Of a stretch of 64,000 nucleotides of DNA, positions 1 to 11,403 are shown one piece after another (position 1 is the first letter of the stretch; the number at the start of each line of letters is the position of its first letter). This DNA is from Apodospora peruviana (taxonomy: Eukaryota; Ascomycota; Sordariomycetes; Sordariales; Lasiosphaeriaceae), in assembly GCA_033439685.1 (NCBI GenBank), contig JAUEDM010000007.1:2966501-3030500 (forward strand), written 5' to 3'. A model generated the notes under the pieces. The model worked only from the letters and a program-made list of their open reading frames with translations. It was not told the origin of the DNA and ran no database searches. The position numbers and the translations under genes are program-made.

Positions 1-422
1 ACGTGCAAAACATCGGCGGTTTGGGGCCCCAAACGCCCAGCAATTGCCCAGACAAAGGATCCCAGATGCCAAGGTGCTCCGAGCTGCCAAGCGCTGTACA
101 TGGAGCACTCCACCTTCCACAAATGCTGCTCCTAAGAGGTCTTGGGACATGTCCGTTCAGTGTGTCAAACCAGTTGACTCGTGGAGAAGCCAAGTGTGAT
201 GGGCGGCTGGGCGATGGAGTGGCCAGGCGGCGGTATAACATGTCATGATGGCCCACATGTCAAATGAGTCGGGTCGAAACAGTTTTCCTTTTGGCTTGCC
301 TTTTCGAAGCCAATTGATCACCAAGTTTCCAACAGACCGTTAACATCGAGGTCTAGTGTCTGTCTCACACCTTATATTATCAATTGACCATCAGACAGAA
401 GTATCGGCACACCGTCATAGGA
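1..422. other. Upstream region of the ENA ATPase gene
   Basis: No gene is supported here. The stretch is the presumed promoter and 5' leader of the ATPase that starts at 423. The short open frame at the very start has no coding character. Confidence 0.5.
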
Positions 423-3400
423 ATGACCAAGAAGAGCGGAGACCCGGAGAAGACCTCCGGAGGAGGAGGCGGCGGCGGCGGCGGCGGGGATGGCCCCGCA
501 GCTCACGTCTCCGGACAGTCCAACAAGCCACTGAGCCGGCCGGCGCACGCCATGACCTACCAGCAGCTCGCTGAGGAGCTCGGCTGTGACTTCCTGTCGG
601 GCCTGCCGGACGATGAGGCCAAGCGCCGGATCACCGAGTTCGGCCGCAACGAGCTGGGCGAGGGCAAGGGGGTCCAGCCGTTCAAGATCGTCATCGCCCA
701 GGTCGCCAACGCCATGACCATGGTGCTCATCCTCGCCATGGCCGTCAGTTTCGGTATCAAGTCGTGGATCGAGGGCGGCGTGGTTGCTGCCGTCATCCTG
801 CTCAATGTTGTCGTCGGTTTCTTCCAGGAGTACTCTGCCGAAAAGACAATGGATTCTCTCCGCTCGCTGAGCTCTCCGACTGCCAACGTCGTCCGCAAGG
901 GTGAGGCCATCGTCGTGCCCTCTGGTGAAGTTGTCCCCGGTGATCTCGTTGAGATCAAGATGGGCGATACTGTTCCTGCCGATCTTAGGTATATTTTGTC
1001 TCTTCTCTAACTTTGTGGTGGCGCATTTCTGACTGACACATGACAGACTCATCGAAGCTAAAAACTTCGAGACCGACGAGGCTCTCCTGACCGGAGAATC
1101 CCTGCCCGTCCGCAAATCCGAAAACAGCGTCTTCGACGACAAGACCGGCCCCGGCGACCGCCTCAACGTGGCCTACAGCTCCTCCACCGTCACGAAAGGC
1201 CGCGCCAAGGGCATCGTCTTCGCGACCGGCGCCTTCACCGAGATCGGCGCGATCGCGTCCGCGCTCAACAAGCAGGACTCGCGCGTCCGCCCGGTCAAGC
1301 GCAAGGAGAACGGCAAGGCCGGCCCGCACCGCTACCTCGAGGCCTACACCCTGACCTTCGGCGACATGATTGGCCGCTTTTTGGGAGTCAACGTCGGCAC
1401 CCCGCTGCAGCGCAAGCTTTCCAAGCTCGCCATGCTGCTGTTTTTTATTGCGATCGTCTGCGCCATCATCGTGCTGGGCGCCAACAAGTTCAACACCAAG
1501 CAGGAGGTCATCATCTACGCCGTGGCGACCGGTCTGTCCATGATCCCGGCCTCGCTGGTGGTGGTCTTGACTATCACCATGGCGGCTGGAACGAAACGCA
1601 TGGTAGAGCGCAATGTCATCGTCCGCAACCTCAAGTCTCTCGAAGCGCTCGGCGCGGTCACGGACATTTGCAGCGACAAGACCGGCACCCTGACCCAAGG
1701 AAAAATGGTCGCGCGCGGCGCCTGGATCCCCGGAAAGGGCACCTACACCGTCGAACTCACGTCCAGCTCGCCGTTCAACCCGACCGAGGGCAAGGTCCGC
1801 TTCGACCCGGCCATGCCAACCAAGATCAATTTCAAGTCCACCTCTAGCAAGAAAGGGAACGAGAAAGCTGTCAAAGAGGAGGCCGCCGCTCCGACGAACA
1901 GCGAAAAGGGCAACAGCAACGAGGACGCGACCGGACGACTGGCCGCCCCAGCCCAGCTGCTCGAGGAGAGCAAATCGCGCCTGCAGGATTTTCTTACTGT
2001 CGCCTCGCTCGCCAACCTGGCTACCGTATTCGAGAAGGAAGGCGAATGGCACGCGCGCGGCGACCCAACAGAAATCGCGATCCAGGTTTTTGCGTCCCGT
2101 TTCGGCCGTAACCGTCTGAGCGTCACGACCGGCGACAACGCCGAATGGTCCGAAGTCGCCGAGTTCCCCTTCGACAGCGACGTCAAGCGCATGAGCGTCG
2201 TCATGAGACACAACACCGGCAACGGCGAGAACATCGGTTTCACCAAGGGCGCTGTAGAGCGTGTCATCGCCGTGTGTACGAAGTACTGCGATTCCGACGA
2301 ACCCAATTCCACTCCAATCGACATGACCCCCGAATTCCGCGACCAGATCCTCCGCAACATGGAAGTGTTTGCTTCTCTGGGTCTGCGCGTCCTCGCGCTC
2401 GCCAGCCGGACGATTCCCGCCGACGTGACTGTGTCTGAGGACATGAACCGCGACGAGATCGAGCACGACCTCACCTTCCGCGGTCTGATCGGACTCTATG
2501 ACCCTCCGAGAGCGGAATCTGCTGCCGCTGTCCATGAATGCCATCAAGCTGGTATTTCCGTGCACATGTTGACGGGCGACCACCCGGAAACCGCAAAAGC
2601 GATTGCCATCGAGGTGGGTATCTTGCCTACACGAATGGACAGAGTCAGTGCCGACATCGCGCGCGCGATGGTCATGACTGCCACCGATTTCGATAACCTT
2701 TCCGATGACGAGGTTGATGCGCTCCCGGTGCTGCCGCTGGTGATTGCGCGCTGCGCACCGAGCACGAAAGTGAGAATGATTGAGGCGCTGCACAGGCGTG
2801 GCAAGTTCGTTGCTATGGTATGTTCTCCCCTTCCATCCCCCGTTCCGTCTTATTCCAGAAACTAATGTGAGCAGACTGGCGACGGTGTAAATGACTCCCC
2901 GTCCCTGAAGCGCGCAGACGTCGGCATAGCGATGGGCCAATCCGGCTCCGACGTAGCAAAAGACGCCTCCGACATCGTCCTGACCGACGACAACTTTGCG
3001 TCAATCGTAGCCGCCATCGAAGAAGGCCGTCGCATCTTCGACAACATCCAGAAATTCGTCCTCCACGTGTTGGCGGAAAACATCGCTCAGGCCGGCACTC
3101 TCCTCATCGGCCTAGCCTTTAAGGACGATAGTTCTCTTTCAGTATTCCCTCTCGCACCAGTAGAAATCGTCTGGATCATCATGATTACTTCGGGTCTACC
3201 GGACATGGGTCTCGGTTTCGAGCGCGCAGTACCTGATATCATGCGCCGCCCTCCCCAGTCCCTGAAAACGGGTATCTTCACTCTCGAGTTTCTGATTGAC
3301 ATGGTCGTCTACGGCCTCTGGATCACCGCTTTGTGCCTCGCCGCTTTTGTCTTGCGCCTGTACGCGTGGGGCGGCGGCGACCTCGGCAGAAACTGTAACG

Positions 3401-3906
3401 ACAGCTACTCCGAAGCCTGTGAGACTGTTTTCCGTGCCCGCGCGACGACTTTCGCGTGTCTCACTTGGTTTGCGCTCTTCCTAGCGTGGGAGCTCGTCGA
3501 TGTTCGGAGATCTTTCTTCCGGATGCAGCCTGGTTCCAAGAAATACTTCACTCAGTGGATGCACGATGTCTGGCGCAACAAGTTTCTGTTCTGGGCTATC
3601 CTTCTTGGATTTGTTACCCTCTTCCCGACGCTTTACATTCCCGTTATCAATCACGTTGTGTTTAAGCATACCGGTATTAGCTGGGAATGGGGTATCGTGT
3701 TTGTTGCGGCGTTCTTGTTCTTCGCTGGAGTCGAAGCGTGGAAGTTTGGTAAACGCGTCTTTTTCCGGAGAATGGCGAGACAGAAGACGGGTTCTAGGCA
3801 GTGGAAGGACATGGATATCGAGGAACGGGTTTTCGGTGACTATTTGACGAACTCTGGGTCAGAGGGTAGCAGCCGCGAGATGTTGGGTGGTGACTCCCGG
3901 GATTGA
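423..3906 (+). CDS. ENA-type Na+/K+ exporting P-type ATPase (type IID)
   Basis: Three exons (423-988, 1047-2817, 2875-3906) with 58- and 57-nt GT-AG introns encode 1122 residues, close to yeast Ena1. Plasma-membrane P-type ATPases of this family use ATP to expel Na+ or K+ and give salt and alkaline-pH tolerance. Visible landmarks are the TGES actuator loop (about residue 203), the phosphorylation motif DKTGTLTQGKM (Asp about 398), MLTGDH, and TGDGVNDSPSLKRADVGIAMG split over the intron 2/exon 3 junction (about residue 780). Membrane spans flank the actuator and follow the hinge. The first ATG (423) is chosen; the open frame runs upstream only through a TTG. The N terminus carries a run of ten glycines from a GGN repeat. 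The Lys/Glu-rich insert at 1840-1950 is cytosolic. Family assignment is firm; the exact ion is inferred. Confidence 0.95.
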
Positions 3907-4297
3907 CTACGAAGGGGCTGGAAGCCCCGTGGTGTTGTGAACAAGCAGATTGTGGACGGAAAGGAGAATGAGATGGAGGTTGAGGTCGTCTTTGAGGATG
4001 AAAAGTGGGTTGAATTCGGGATGCATGGTTGGAGGAAGGATGGTGGTGAGATGGGAAAGGGGGTGTTGACAAGAGTACCACATGTATCTATGTCATGGTT
4101 CCAGGCAGGAGGCATTGCCAGCTGTCCAAAAGCAGATACTGAATATAAAGGCGGCACGCAGCGCCACTTTGGTAGGGCAAACATGTTCCGATGTTGTGGT
4201 GATGGTGATCTTGGATCTGGAGAGCCGCAGCACTCCCGTTTCTATTGCGTATCCAAGATGTTCATCATCCTTCCCTTCACGGTCCAGTCCCCCCCAG
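3907..4297. other. Convergent intergenic region (ATPase / GH7)
   Basis: This region lies between two convergent genes, so it holds both 3' untranslated regions. Open frames on both strands overlap each other without a domain or splice signals, and nothing is called. Confidence 0.5.
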
Positions 4298-5673
4298 CTA
4301 ATAGCTGAGCTTAACACTCCTCTTGGCCCCCGTCTTGGCCGTACTGTTCACCCCAGTCTTATACGTACTCCCAATCTCACCCCACTTGATATTCGAAAAC
4401 GTGACCGCCGCATCTGGATGCTCCTTAACAATGAGCTTCGGATCTCCTTCAGTCGCATTGCAAGGCCCCGTATTCCCACTATCCAACCAATTCATAAAAC
4501 CGCCATCATCCGCCCAGATGGAAAAGATGAGCACCATGCCCCGTCCAATAGCCTGCCCCATCTGCGCCAGCCCACCTCTTTTCTGGAACCATTCAGCAGT
4601 GGAATTGCAGTACCCATTCGTCATCTTGTCCAAAGTCTGCCCACCCGCCGTGACAGCCTGGTTCTGGATGACCGTCCCGTCCTGGATATACAGCCTCCGG
4701 ATCTCGGAGAGGGTCCCGTTGGCGTTTCCATTGTCGGTGATAAATTGGGTAATAACAGTAAACTTGCGGTTCGTGTCAACCGTTAGATTGCGGCCGTAGT
4801 AATCCGTGAAGCCGTACTGGTACGGGTTGTAGCCGCATCCCCACTTGTCGCAGACTCCTGCCGGCTGGCCGCACTCGGTTTCTCCTTGGCACTTGTACAC
4901 ACGCGTGGCCTTGCACGCGTGCGGCGTGAAGGCTTGTGCCAGGGCGTTGGCTTCCCAGATGTCCATCTCGTTGCAGCAGGCGCCGTAGGTGCTGTTGATA
5001 TTGGCCTATGGGCAGACAAGTCAGTAAGTTGGAGAGATTGAAGTGTGAGAGTTGGGGTGGTTACCTCGCCGTTGATAAAGCTCAGCGTCGGGCACTGCGC
5101 ATCGCAGTAGCCGGTACCATACTCAGCACCAGCCGGGTTGAGAGCCCCACGCCCGCCGTCCATCTCCATCTCGGAAAGATACAGCGCGCCGTTCATGCCG
5201 CACACGAGCTTGGACAGATCGACGTCGAAGCTCAGCTCGGCGTTGAGAAGCCGGTAGTTCTCGTAGTTCTTGCCGTCCTCAGCGACCAGGTATGTCCTCG
5301 GGGTGACGGTATTGTAGCCGCCGTCACCGTTCGGAAGCCATTGGTTGAGGGTGAGCACGTCGCCGCTCGTCTGCACACCCTTGGCCGCGTAGTCAATGCC
5401 CTCGAGCGCGCAGTTGGCCGCGCAGGAGGCCGCGTCCTGGCAGAGGGGGCCGCCGACGTTGCAGGCTGTGCTGGGATCGCCGACCTTGTGCAGAGACCGG
5501 GAGAAGGCGTCGAGCACGACTGCCGTGTTGACGGTCTTGCAGCCTCCGGCGAGCGTGCACTTTTGCGTTGTCAACTTGGGGTGGACTTCCGGGATGGCGG
5601 TGCCGATCTGTTGGGTGGCGACCAGCGCAGACAGCAGCGAGGCCGTGAGGATGGCGGTCAACTTCATGGCCAT
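4298..5673 (-). CDS. GH7 glycoside hydrolase, endoglucanase (Cel7B-like)
   Basis: Two exons (5065-5673, 4298-5005; 59-nt intron at 5006-5064, phase 0) encode 438 residues. GH7 enzymes are secreted retaining cellulases that cleave beta-1,4-glucan. The protein starts with a signal peptide (MAMKLTAILTASLLSALVA). It has the family start TAIPEVHPKLTTQKCT, the segment GALYLSEMEMDGG, and the catalytic motif NEMDIWEAN just after the intron (ExDxxE: nucleophile, helper Asp, acid/base). The stretch before the motif is short (ANINSTYGACC) and the later block is FSIWADDGGFMNWLDSGNTGPC. Both features resemble endoglucanase Cel7B rather than cellobiohydrolase, whose tunnel loops are longer. There is no linker or CBM1; the protein ends about 20 residues after the family's GEIGST motif. 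Endoglucanase over exoglucanase is inferred from these loops. Confidence 0.93.
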
Positions 5674-6669
5674 TGTGCTCTACTGTTCAACTGTTGGCTT
5701 GAGAGGTGGTCATCCCAGTCGATGAACAGGCAGGGCAAGCTGCCCATTTTATCGGACGCAGAGTCCTCCATCGCAGCGAGCTCGCTCAAGCGTAAATTGT
5801 ATAGATTTGCATGCCCGGGACGATGTTCCAAAGCAACAAGCGCTCCATTGTCATTGTGAGGTACCGACCCGTCCCGTCGTAAATCACGGTTAATTCCAAC
5901 CCCTGAAGTGGCGGAACCAGCCACGGCAAATCGTCGACATATGGTCTATTACCAGGAACGCAACATCATCAATCAAGCTTTCTCTGGGCGAAGTCTTGTC
6001 TTAATGACAAGCTTTCCGTTCGCAGCGGCTCGTGTCCGAGATTCGGCGCGGCCTGGTAAACAACCGCGGATGCAAGGAACCAGGAACCAAAACACAGTTC
6101 GCGCCCCAATCAGCAATAAATCCGACAATGGCGGTCCGATTAACGCGGGCGCTGGGTGCCGGAACGGCGGGCCTGTTCGTTGGGTATTTACCTCAAGGCG
6201 TTGATCGGTACTGTCGGGACGAGGGTCTCCGTGGGTGGTTTGGGATGCCTATCCGGAGATAAGTTGAAGATGGTGTTTTGCGTTGAGCGAACGAGCCGCT
6301 GACGGGAGCCCATTTAAAGGGACATATCGGGGGGCAGTTCCCCGCACATTTTCCGCCCCATCCACTGAGATCAGGCTCCCACAGGTAGCGCGGTCTGGAC
6401 AGAGATGACCGATCTGTTCAGCTGAAGGAGATCATGTTCCGCTGGAAAAGGACTGTAAACCATGGGAAATTTTGAAGGTGATTTGTACAGCATTGAGACA
6501 AACACAAAGTTCGTAGAGGTGGAAAGAATTACAATCGACATTTTGGCTGTTGGAAGAACACTGCGGGAACGAAAGGACAGGCGGTTCGGAATGGAAGATG
6601 TCAGTCCGGCCTCCACACTACCATGCTGTTAATAGTGTTATGGCATTTCACCTAACAGCGGTCACCTGA
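5674..6669. other. Promoter-side region between GH7 and tRNA-Cys
   Basis: This holds the upstream region of the GH7 gene and the 5' flank of the tRNA. I saw no convincing XlnR (GGCTAA) or CreA site cluster by eye. Short open frames look random. Confidence 0.45.
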
Positions 6670-6741
6670 GGACGAATAGCTCAGGGGTAGAGCAACCGGC
6701 TGCAGTCCGGTAGGTCACGCGTTCAAATCGCGTTTCGTCCT
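6670..6741 (+). tRNA. tRNA-Cys (anticodon GCA), intronless
   Basis: The cloverleaf is complete over 72 nt. The 7-bp acceptor stem GGACGAA/TTCGTCC pairs perfectly and leaves discriminator T. The D arm is GCTC/GAGC. The anticodon stem ACCGG/CCGGT encloses loop CTGCAGT with anticodon GCA. The T arm ACGCG/CGCGT encloses TTCAAAT. The internal A box (TAGCTCAGGGGTAGA) and B box (GTTCAAATC) are intact. A T-rich Pol III stop follows. Confidence 0.97.
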
Positions 6742-6755
6742 GCTCATTAAATCGA

Positions 6756-6786
6756 TTTTGTGATCGTGGTTCCTTTTTCTTTTTTT
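6756..6786 (+). terminator. RNA polymerase III terminator of tRNA-Cys
   Basis: Runs of four, five and seven T residues begin 15 nt after the tRNA 3' end, the usual Pol III stop signal with back-ups. Confidence 0.75.
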
Positions 6787-7182
6787 GTCTTTCGAGTTTT
6801 TCTTCCAGTTACTCGATACTTTTTGGACTTTGTCTCTATTCTTTACAGATGATGATGATAATTATGGGGATATATGATATGGGTTTTGAATGCACATTCG
6901 TTGATCCTTGAGCCCTCTTGCTGGGCAATGCGTTGCCTTTGCACCCAAAGCGTGTCTCACAAGATATCACCCAACCAAGGACCGCTTCCCTGGGATTCAG
7001 AGAAAGCAGTTGAATTGCCGTGAACATTGAATGTTTGTATATGATGCATTCTCTATTCAAATCTGTTCTTTGTTTACTTTGTCTCCTAAAAGCCAAACAA
7101 ACTCCAATTGCAAACCTTTCCCCCCAATCATCATCATGAATAAATATGTACAGTGAAGTCCCAATTGCCCATCTCTTTTGCC
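6787..7182. other. Intergenic region
   Basis: AT-rich sequence downstream of the tRNA and of the convergent gene at 7183-8048. No feature is supported. Confidence 0.4.
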
Positions 7183-8048
7183 CTATAGTTCCGCCACCGC
7201 TCTAGCCTTTCCCTTGCGATCTGGGCCCCCGGCCGTCAGCCCAAACATCTCACGCAGATTCCACCGCCTCCTCTCCGGCGTTGAAGGGGTTGTCGGCGTA
7301 AGCGGTGACGACGGCGACGGAGGCAGCACGCTCGAGAAGAGCATCATGGAGGGAGTCGACCGTCTAGCTGGGAAGTGGATGACTTCTGTCGGGCGCCCTG
7401 TCGAAAATGAAGTCCGAATTAGCCATCACACATCCACCAAGGGTCTAAGATCCAGCCCTAGAGGCGGAGCTATCACAAAACAATGACCCAAGTCAACTCA
7501 CGGATATTTCCAGCCCCACCGATGCCATATCCCCGCAACTGCCTGTCCCTAATCACCGTCTCGCGCACTTCCTCTTCCGTCTCGCTCTCCGTCTCAGTAT
7601 CATCCGTCATCGCGGATCCATCGTCCAAGCTCTTCCTCCTGCTCTTATTCCTCCTCCGCCGTGATGACCGTTTTGGTGCGTAACTGCTCCCGACGGCGGA
7701 CTCATATCGCGGACTGGTAAGGTTGCCCGACGACGCCATGTGCGGGCTGTCGAGAGGCAGAGGTGGAGTGGGAGGCATCGTCGACATCCGTTTCGAGAGA
7801 CGCAAATTGGTCGTCGACACGCTTCTCACAAGAACCAGCTTGCCCTGCACGCGCACGTGGTGTCGTTTCTGACGGACGGGCAGCAGGCGGCTGCTGTCGT
7901 GGTCAAGCTCGCACATCTCGATTTCAGTATCGTCGCTGGCTCGTCGGCGGGGAGGCCCTTGGTTCGGTAGGATGGAGACCAGCTCGTCGGCGATCTCGTC
8001 GAGGAGAGGGGGGAGCGGCGGCGGGGTGGTGTAGGGGTGGGAGCGCAT
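7183..8048 (-). CDS. Basic, Ser/Pro-rich protein of unknown function
   Basis: Two exons (7502-8048, 7183-7397) joined across a 104-nt intron (GTGAGT...GACAG) encode 253 residues. Without splicing, the first frame runs into the intron and ends in a meaningless tail; splicing creates the block GYGIGGAGNIRRPTEV, which reads as a natural continuation. Residues 1-90 are acidic/Pro-rich. A strongly basic segment (KRSSRRRRNKSRRKS, a possible nuclear signal) is followed by an acidic TDDTETESETEEEV stretch. The C-terminal half is Ser/Pro-rich (VLPPSPSSPLTPTTPSTPERRRW), with several SP/TP sites that could be kinase targets. There is no signal peptide, membrane span or recognised domain. Gene structure is well supported; function is unknown. 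Confidence 0.75.
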
Positions 8049-9927
8049 CTTGTCACGATCGCGATGCGATGGGTTTAATGAGCGTGTTCGTCGACGTTCG
8101 TCATCGGCTGAGGATCATATGCTGTACGTCGCAGCTGCTTCCATGCCCGATTCTGTGGTCGTACCGTTGTCCCGTCGTCTCGGGAATCTGTAGTCGCAAT
8201 TGTCGCTGTGGAGGGACAAGATCGGCGAGACGGAAAACAATTCGAGCGTGTGTCCGGGAGAGGAGGAATGGAGTTTGGAAGCCCAGCGTCGCAGTGACGG
8301 AGTACCGCCCCCATGGGGTCTTGATATTCTCTCACCACCACATCGCAGCGACGCATTGAAGCCCTGCCCAGGCCTGGGCTGCTCAGGGGAGTGTGTGCTG
8401 ACGCGCTCTGCTGACATGTTCCCACGCATTGTTCGCTGTATGGTTGTTAGTGCTGATGAATTGGAAGGAACCTTCAATTTCGCGGCTGCAGGTCCCCGCG
8501 GAACTATCACTAGAAAAGTGCAAGGGTCCCCCTGACGAAGGATGACTGGCACCCCCCCTTTCCCGATCCGGATGACCGCGATTCGTCGCCCAAGATCCAG
8601 GCATATGCCCAACCCCGCGGGAGTCTTCAGGCGGCTGGCCACTGAGAGTGAGTCTGTGGCAAGCCACCGACGCGGCATGACAGGCGCATTTTACGCAACT
8701 AAAAAGAACGCGTCTAGTGCATTTAGACCTCATTTTGGAACTTCAAGTTGACTCTGTGGTTTCCTTTCAGTTGTCCAATGCCAAATATTGACGGAACATT
8801 CACAGCTCACTGTTGAAAATGACAGTTTATATCCTCTTTCTTTGACTTTTTCTTTGTCATTTCCATATTCTACTAGCGTAGACAGAAGCGGGGTTCAAGT
8901 ACACGACCTCCTGACACTGGCGTGCTGCTCTAAAAGATCGGCAGAGATCGTGCGAGCAATGGCCCTTGTGCAGATCTGTCGTCCAAGATTGAGTTTGTCG
9001 ATCCCCATGAACTTCTAGACTTAGAACTAAGGAGACGGACGACACATGTGTATCGTAGCACAAAGCCTGTGTGTGATCCGTACTCTGCTCGTCATTGTCA
9101 CAATTCTGGAACAAAGAAGTCACTATTCGCTTGATGCGATATGAGCCCGTTTGCGCAAAATATTCTTTAACTAGCATATATTCACTGCGAGGAGAAGATA
9201 TCACAAGATGGGTGTCACTTACCTGGTCAGATCATTTTGGTGATAACTTTATGTTATTCAGCGTGATATCGGGGATTGTGTTTGTAATATTCCGGCCTCG
9301 TCAACGAAGCCTACCTGGGGTATCTATAAAAACGAAACTGCCCAAGCTGAAGGGGATCTTGTCTGTCGATATCAGGGTGGTTGTTTAATGCAATTAACTG
9401 CCTGCGACGCAATTGAACGAGTTAGTATGGTAGCTGCTGTTTGTATTGTGGTGGTGTCTTTGCCTTGTTCAATTGCGCGGGCGTTGTAGGTGCGGAATGT
9501 GGTCCGGGGATTGATTGGGCTGTACAAAAAAATAGCGGAGGGCGGATAGACAATTTGAAAGTCTCAAGCTTAGATGTACTACAGTCCTCGAGACCGCGTC
9601 TTGTTTATAGCCCATATATTGGCGCTTAACCATTCGCAGCGCCTGTGGCCCCGTCTTATTCATCTTGTTCCAGTCCAAAATCGTCTTCATTCTTCAAGAT
9701 GACCTCAAACTTGTCGCTGCTATCAATGCGCAGAAAGTCAGGAGGGAAACAAGTTTACAGCAACGCTCATTATTTCAATTTATTTACTCATCCTGATGTC
9801 TATGAACGCTGGTCTACAGTTTACTACTTACGCCAAGGGGCTCCAGATATACTAATCAAACAAGGACCGGAGTCAGCTGCCAGAGCAGTCATCTCCTTAG
9901 GCTCCTCGCCACCGCTTCGCGAGGAAC
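8049..9927. other. Gene-free stretch
   Basis: Several overlapping open frames lie at 8050-8730 on both strands, but none has a domain, splice signals or consistent composition. From about 8700 the sequence turns AT-rich. A short resemblance to an inverted tRNA at 8890-8965 does not fold. Nothing is called. Confidence 0.5.
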
Positions 9928-11403
9928 CTAAGGAAATAGATCCATCGGGTCCTCCGCAGCAGCAATCTCCTGCTTCCTCTTGCTCCACTCAGCAACCATT
10001 CTCATAGCCCTCTGGAAGGGCTCATTGCCATCCATTCCATCCAGCACGGCGACTATCAGGGCCCTTGCCAGGCGATAGACGGGGTTGTAGGCGAACCGAA
10101 CGTACTCCGGCCCCGCAGCATCGTCAAATATCTGCTTCAGCTCGCGGGCTTCCGGGGTCTCGGGCTCTTCCATGGTGCGCGGCTCGGGAAGGTACTCGTT
10201 GCGTTGCGTATCGTCGTCGTCGTCGTCGTCGTCGTCCAGCCACTCGCTGTCCCACATCCAACACGGGAGGCCGGCACATCGAGAAGCTGGGGCCAAAGAG
10301 AGCATTGTCCCAGTCGAGAATGGAGAGTGTCGGTTGCCGTGGAACAGCCTCGGAGTCGTACATGATGTTGTGGGGCACCAGGTCGCGATTAACAAAGGAG
10401 TAGCCGACGTTGTCGAACCAGCCTTCGGCGTGCATATCGGATGCCACACCGAGTAACTTTCCATCGATTGCGGCCTCAAACTGCCTTCCTGAGGCCAGAA
10501 GAGCAGCTTGACGAGACTTGAGGGCCTCCACCAACATCCCACCCACATGCTGCGCCGGAGCAGAGTTTGAATAGGGCGTGGCCGACAGCCTGTCGCGGAC
10601 GACTGGAAAGGTTCTATCCAAGTTTCCGGTTTGGAGGGGGTCGAACGGCCAGACGAGGACAGAGGCCTGGACGCTCCTGTCGTCCTCGGGAAAGACCGTG
10701 AAACCAGGAACAGCGTTCCGCGTCTCGAGGAGCTGGCGGTAGATACCAGCCAGCTCTCGTGCCGCTCTGCATCTAGCCCCATGAGTGAGCTTCGGGTAGA
10801 TGTCTGAGAGGGCAACGCCAGAGAGTTTGTTCTGGACCATATACTGAAATACACCGACGTTTTCCGTGAAAGATTGATACGCGACAACCGAGGAGCAAGA
10901 ATGGTGGTGTGCCGCTCCAGGAAGACGAGAGGAGTGACGTCGTCCTCCATGTTCATCATGGAGTCGAACCGAGGGTTGCGCAGGATGTACTCGGCTTTGC
11001 TGCCAGAGATCTTGTCGTCCACCGTGATGCGCGTGATGCGATTGGAATATCCTCCTTCCATTCGCTCCACCGTGATGTCTCCGGCCGATACGTTGGGCCA
11101 GATCGGGCGAGCGAGAGCCGACGCACGGGGCTCGAACTCCGTGAACGGTTGCTGCTCATACTTGATAGTCGATGTTACCGATTCAGCATCAGACTCGTCG
11201 TCCGGGTCATCATCAGCCTCCTCGTCGGAATCATCCGAGTCTTTCTCGCAGGCTGCTTTGACGGAGCCAGGTTTTGAACAAGAATTGGAGTCGGGACTAC
11301 CGCCAGCGATAGGTAGCGAGTCGTGGGCTGGGCGGACGCCCAGCACGCGACGGGTTTGGGAGGCAACCCATTTGAAGCCTTTGAAAATGTCTTGGTAGAC
11401 CAT
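9928..11403 (-). CDS. Aminoglycoside-phosphotransferase-like (APH/kinase-fold) protein, two frame breaks
   Basis: The start is set at the ATG at 11403 (context CCACCATGG); an upstream in-frame ATG at 11469 is less likely. The protein has an acidic low-complexity N-terminal region (EKDSDDSDEEADDDPDDESDAES). A nucleotide-binding N lobe follows (ERMEGGYSNRITRITV). After about 10888 the homologous reading continues in another frame (VVAYQSFTENVGVFQYMVQ, then the catalytic-loop-like NRDLVPHNIMYD and the DFG-equivalent SILDWDNALFGPSF). At about 10265 it returns to the first frame (CWMWDSEWLDDDD, QIFDDAAGPEYVRFAYNPVYRLARAL). The first frame is by chance open throughout and gives a 491-residue product whose middle is nonsense. 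An eight-Asp run comes from a GAC repeat at 10211-10236. Members phosphorylate small molecules; the substrate is unknown. It could be a decayed gene or a sequence with two base-count errors. Confidence 0.72.
   Translation of the reverse strand: MVYQDIFKGFKWVASQTRRVLGVRPAHDSLPIAGGSPDSNSCSKPGSVKAACEKDSDDSDEEADDDPDDESDAESVTSTIKYEQQPFTEFEPRASALARPIWPNVSAGDITVERMEGGYSNRITRITVDDKISGSKAEYILRNPRFDSMMNMEDDVTPLVFLERHTTILAPRLSRINLSRKTSVYFSIWSRTNSLALPSQTSTRSSLMGLDAERHESWLVSTASSSRRGTLFLVSRSFPRTTGASRPLSSSGRSTPSKPETWIEPFQSSATGCRPRPIQTLLRRSMWVGCWWRPSSLVKLLFWPQEGSLRPQSMESYSVWHPICTPKAGSTTSATPLLIATWCPTTSCTTPRLFHGNRHSPFSTGTMLSLAPASRCAGLPCWMWDSEWLDDDDDDDDDTQRNEYLPEPRTMEEPETPEARELKQIFDDAAGPEYVRFAYNPVYRLARALIVAVLDGMDGNEPFQRAMRMVAEWSKRKQEIAAAEDPMDLFP

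Noticed and set aside
985..2940. 651-residue open frame on the minus strand over the ENA ATPase gene
   Set aside because: It is a shadow of the GC-rich codon usage of the plus-strand gene and lacks any domain. It also crosses both plus-strand introns.
5674..6669. XlnR or CreA sites in the GH7 promoter
   Set aside because: No clear GGCTAA or clustered SYGGRG sites were seen by eye, so carbon regulation is not claimed.
8115..8678. Minus-strand open frame of 187 residues
   Set aside because: It overlaps other frames on both strands. It has no domain, no splice context and no consistent composition.
8857..9018. tRNA-like sequence with a CACGCCAGTGTCAGGAGGTCGT stretch
   Set aside because: The sequence resembles tRNA fragments, but no T stem, acceptor pairing or anticodon loop can be formed on either strand.
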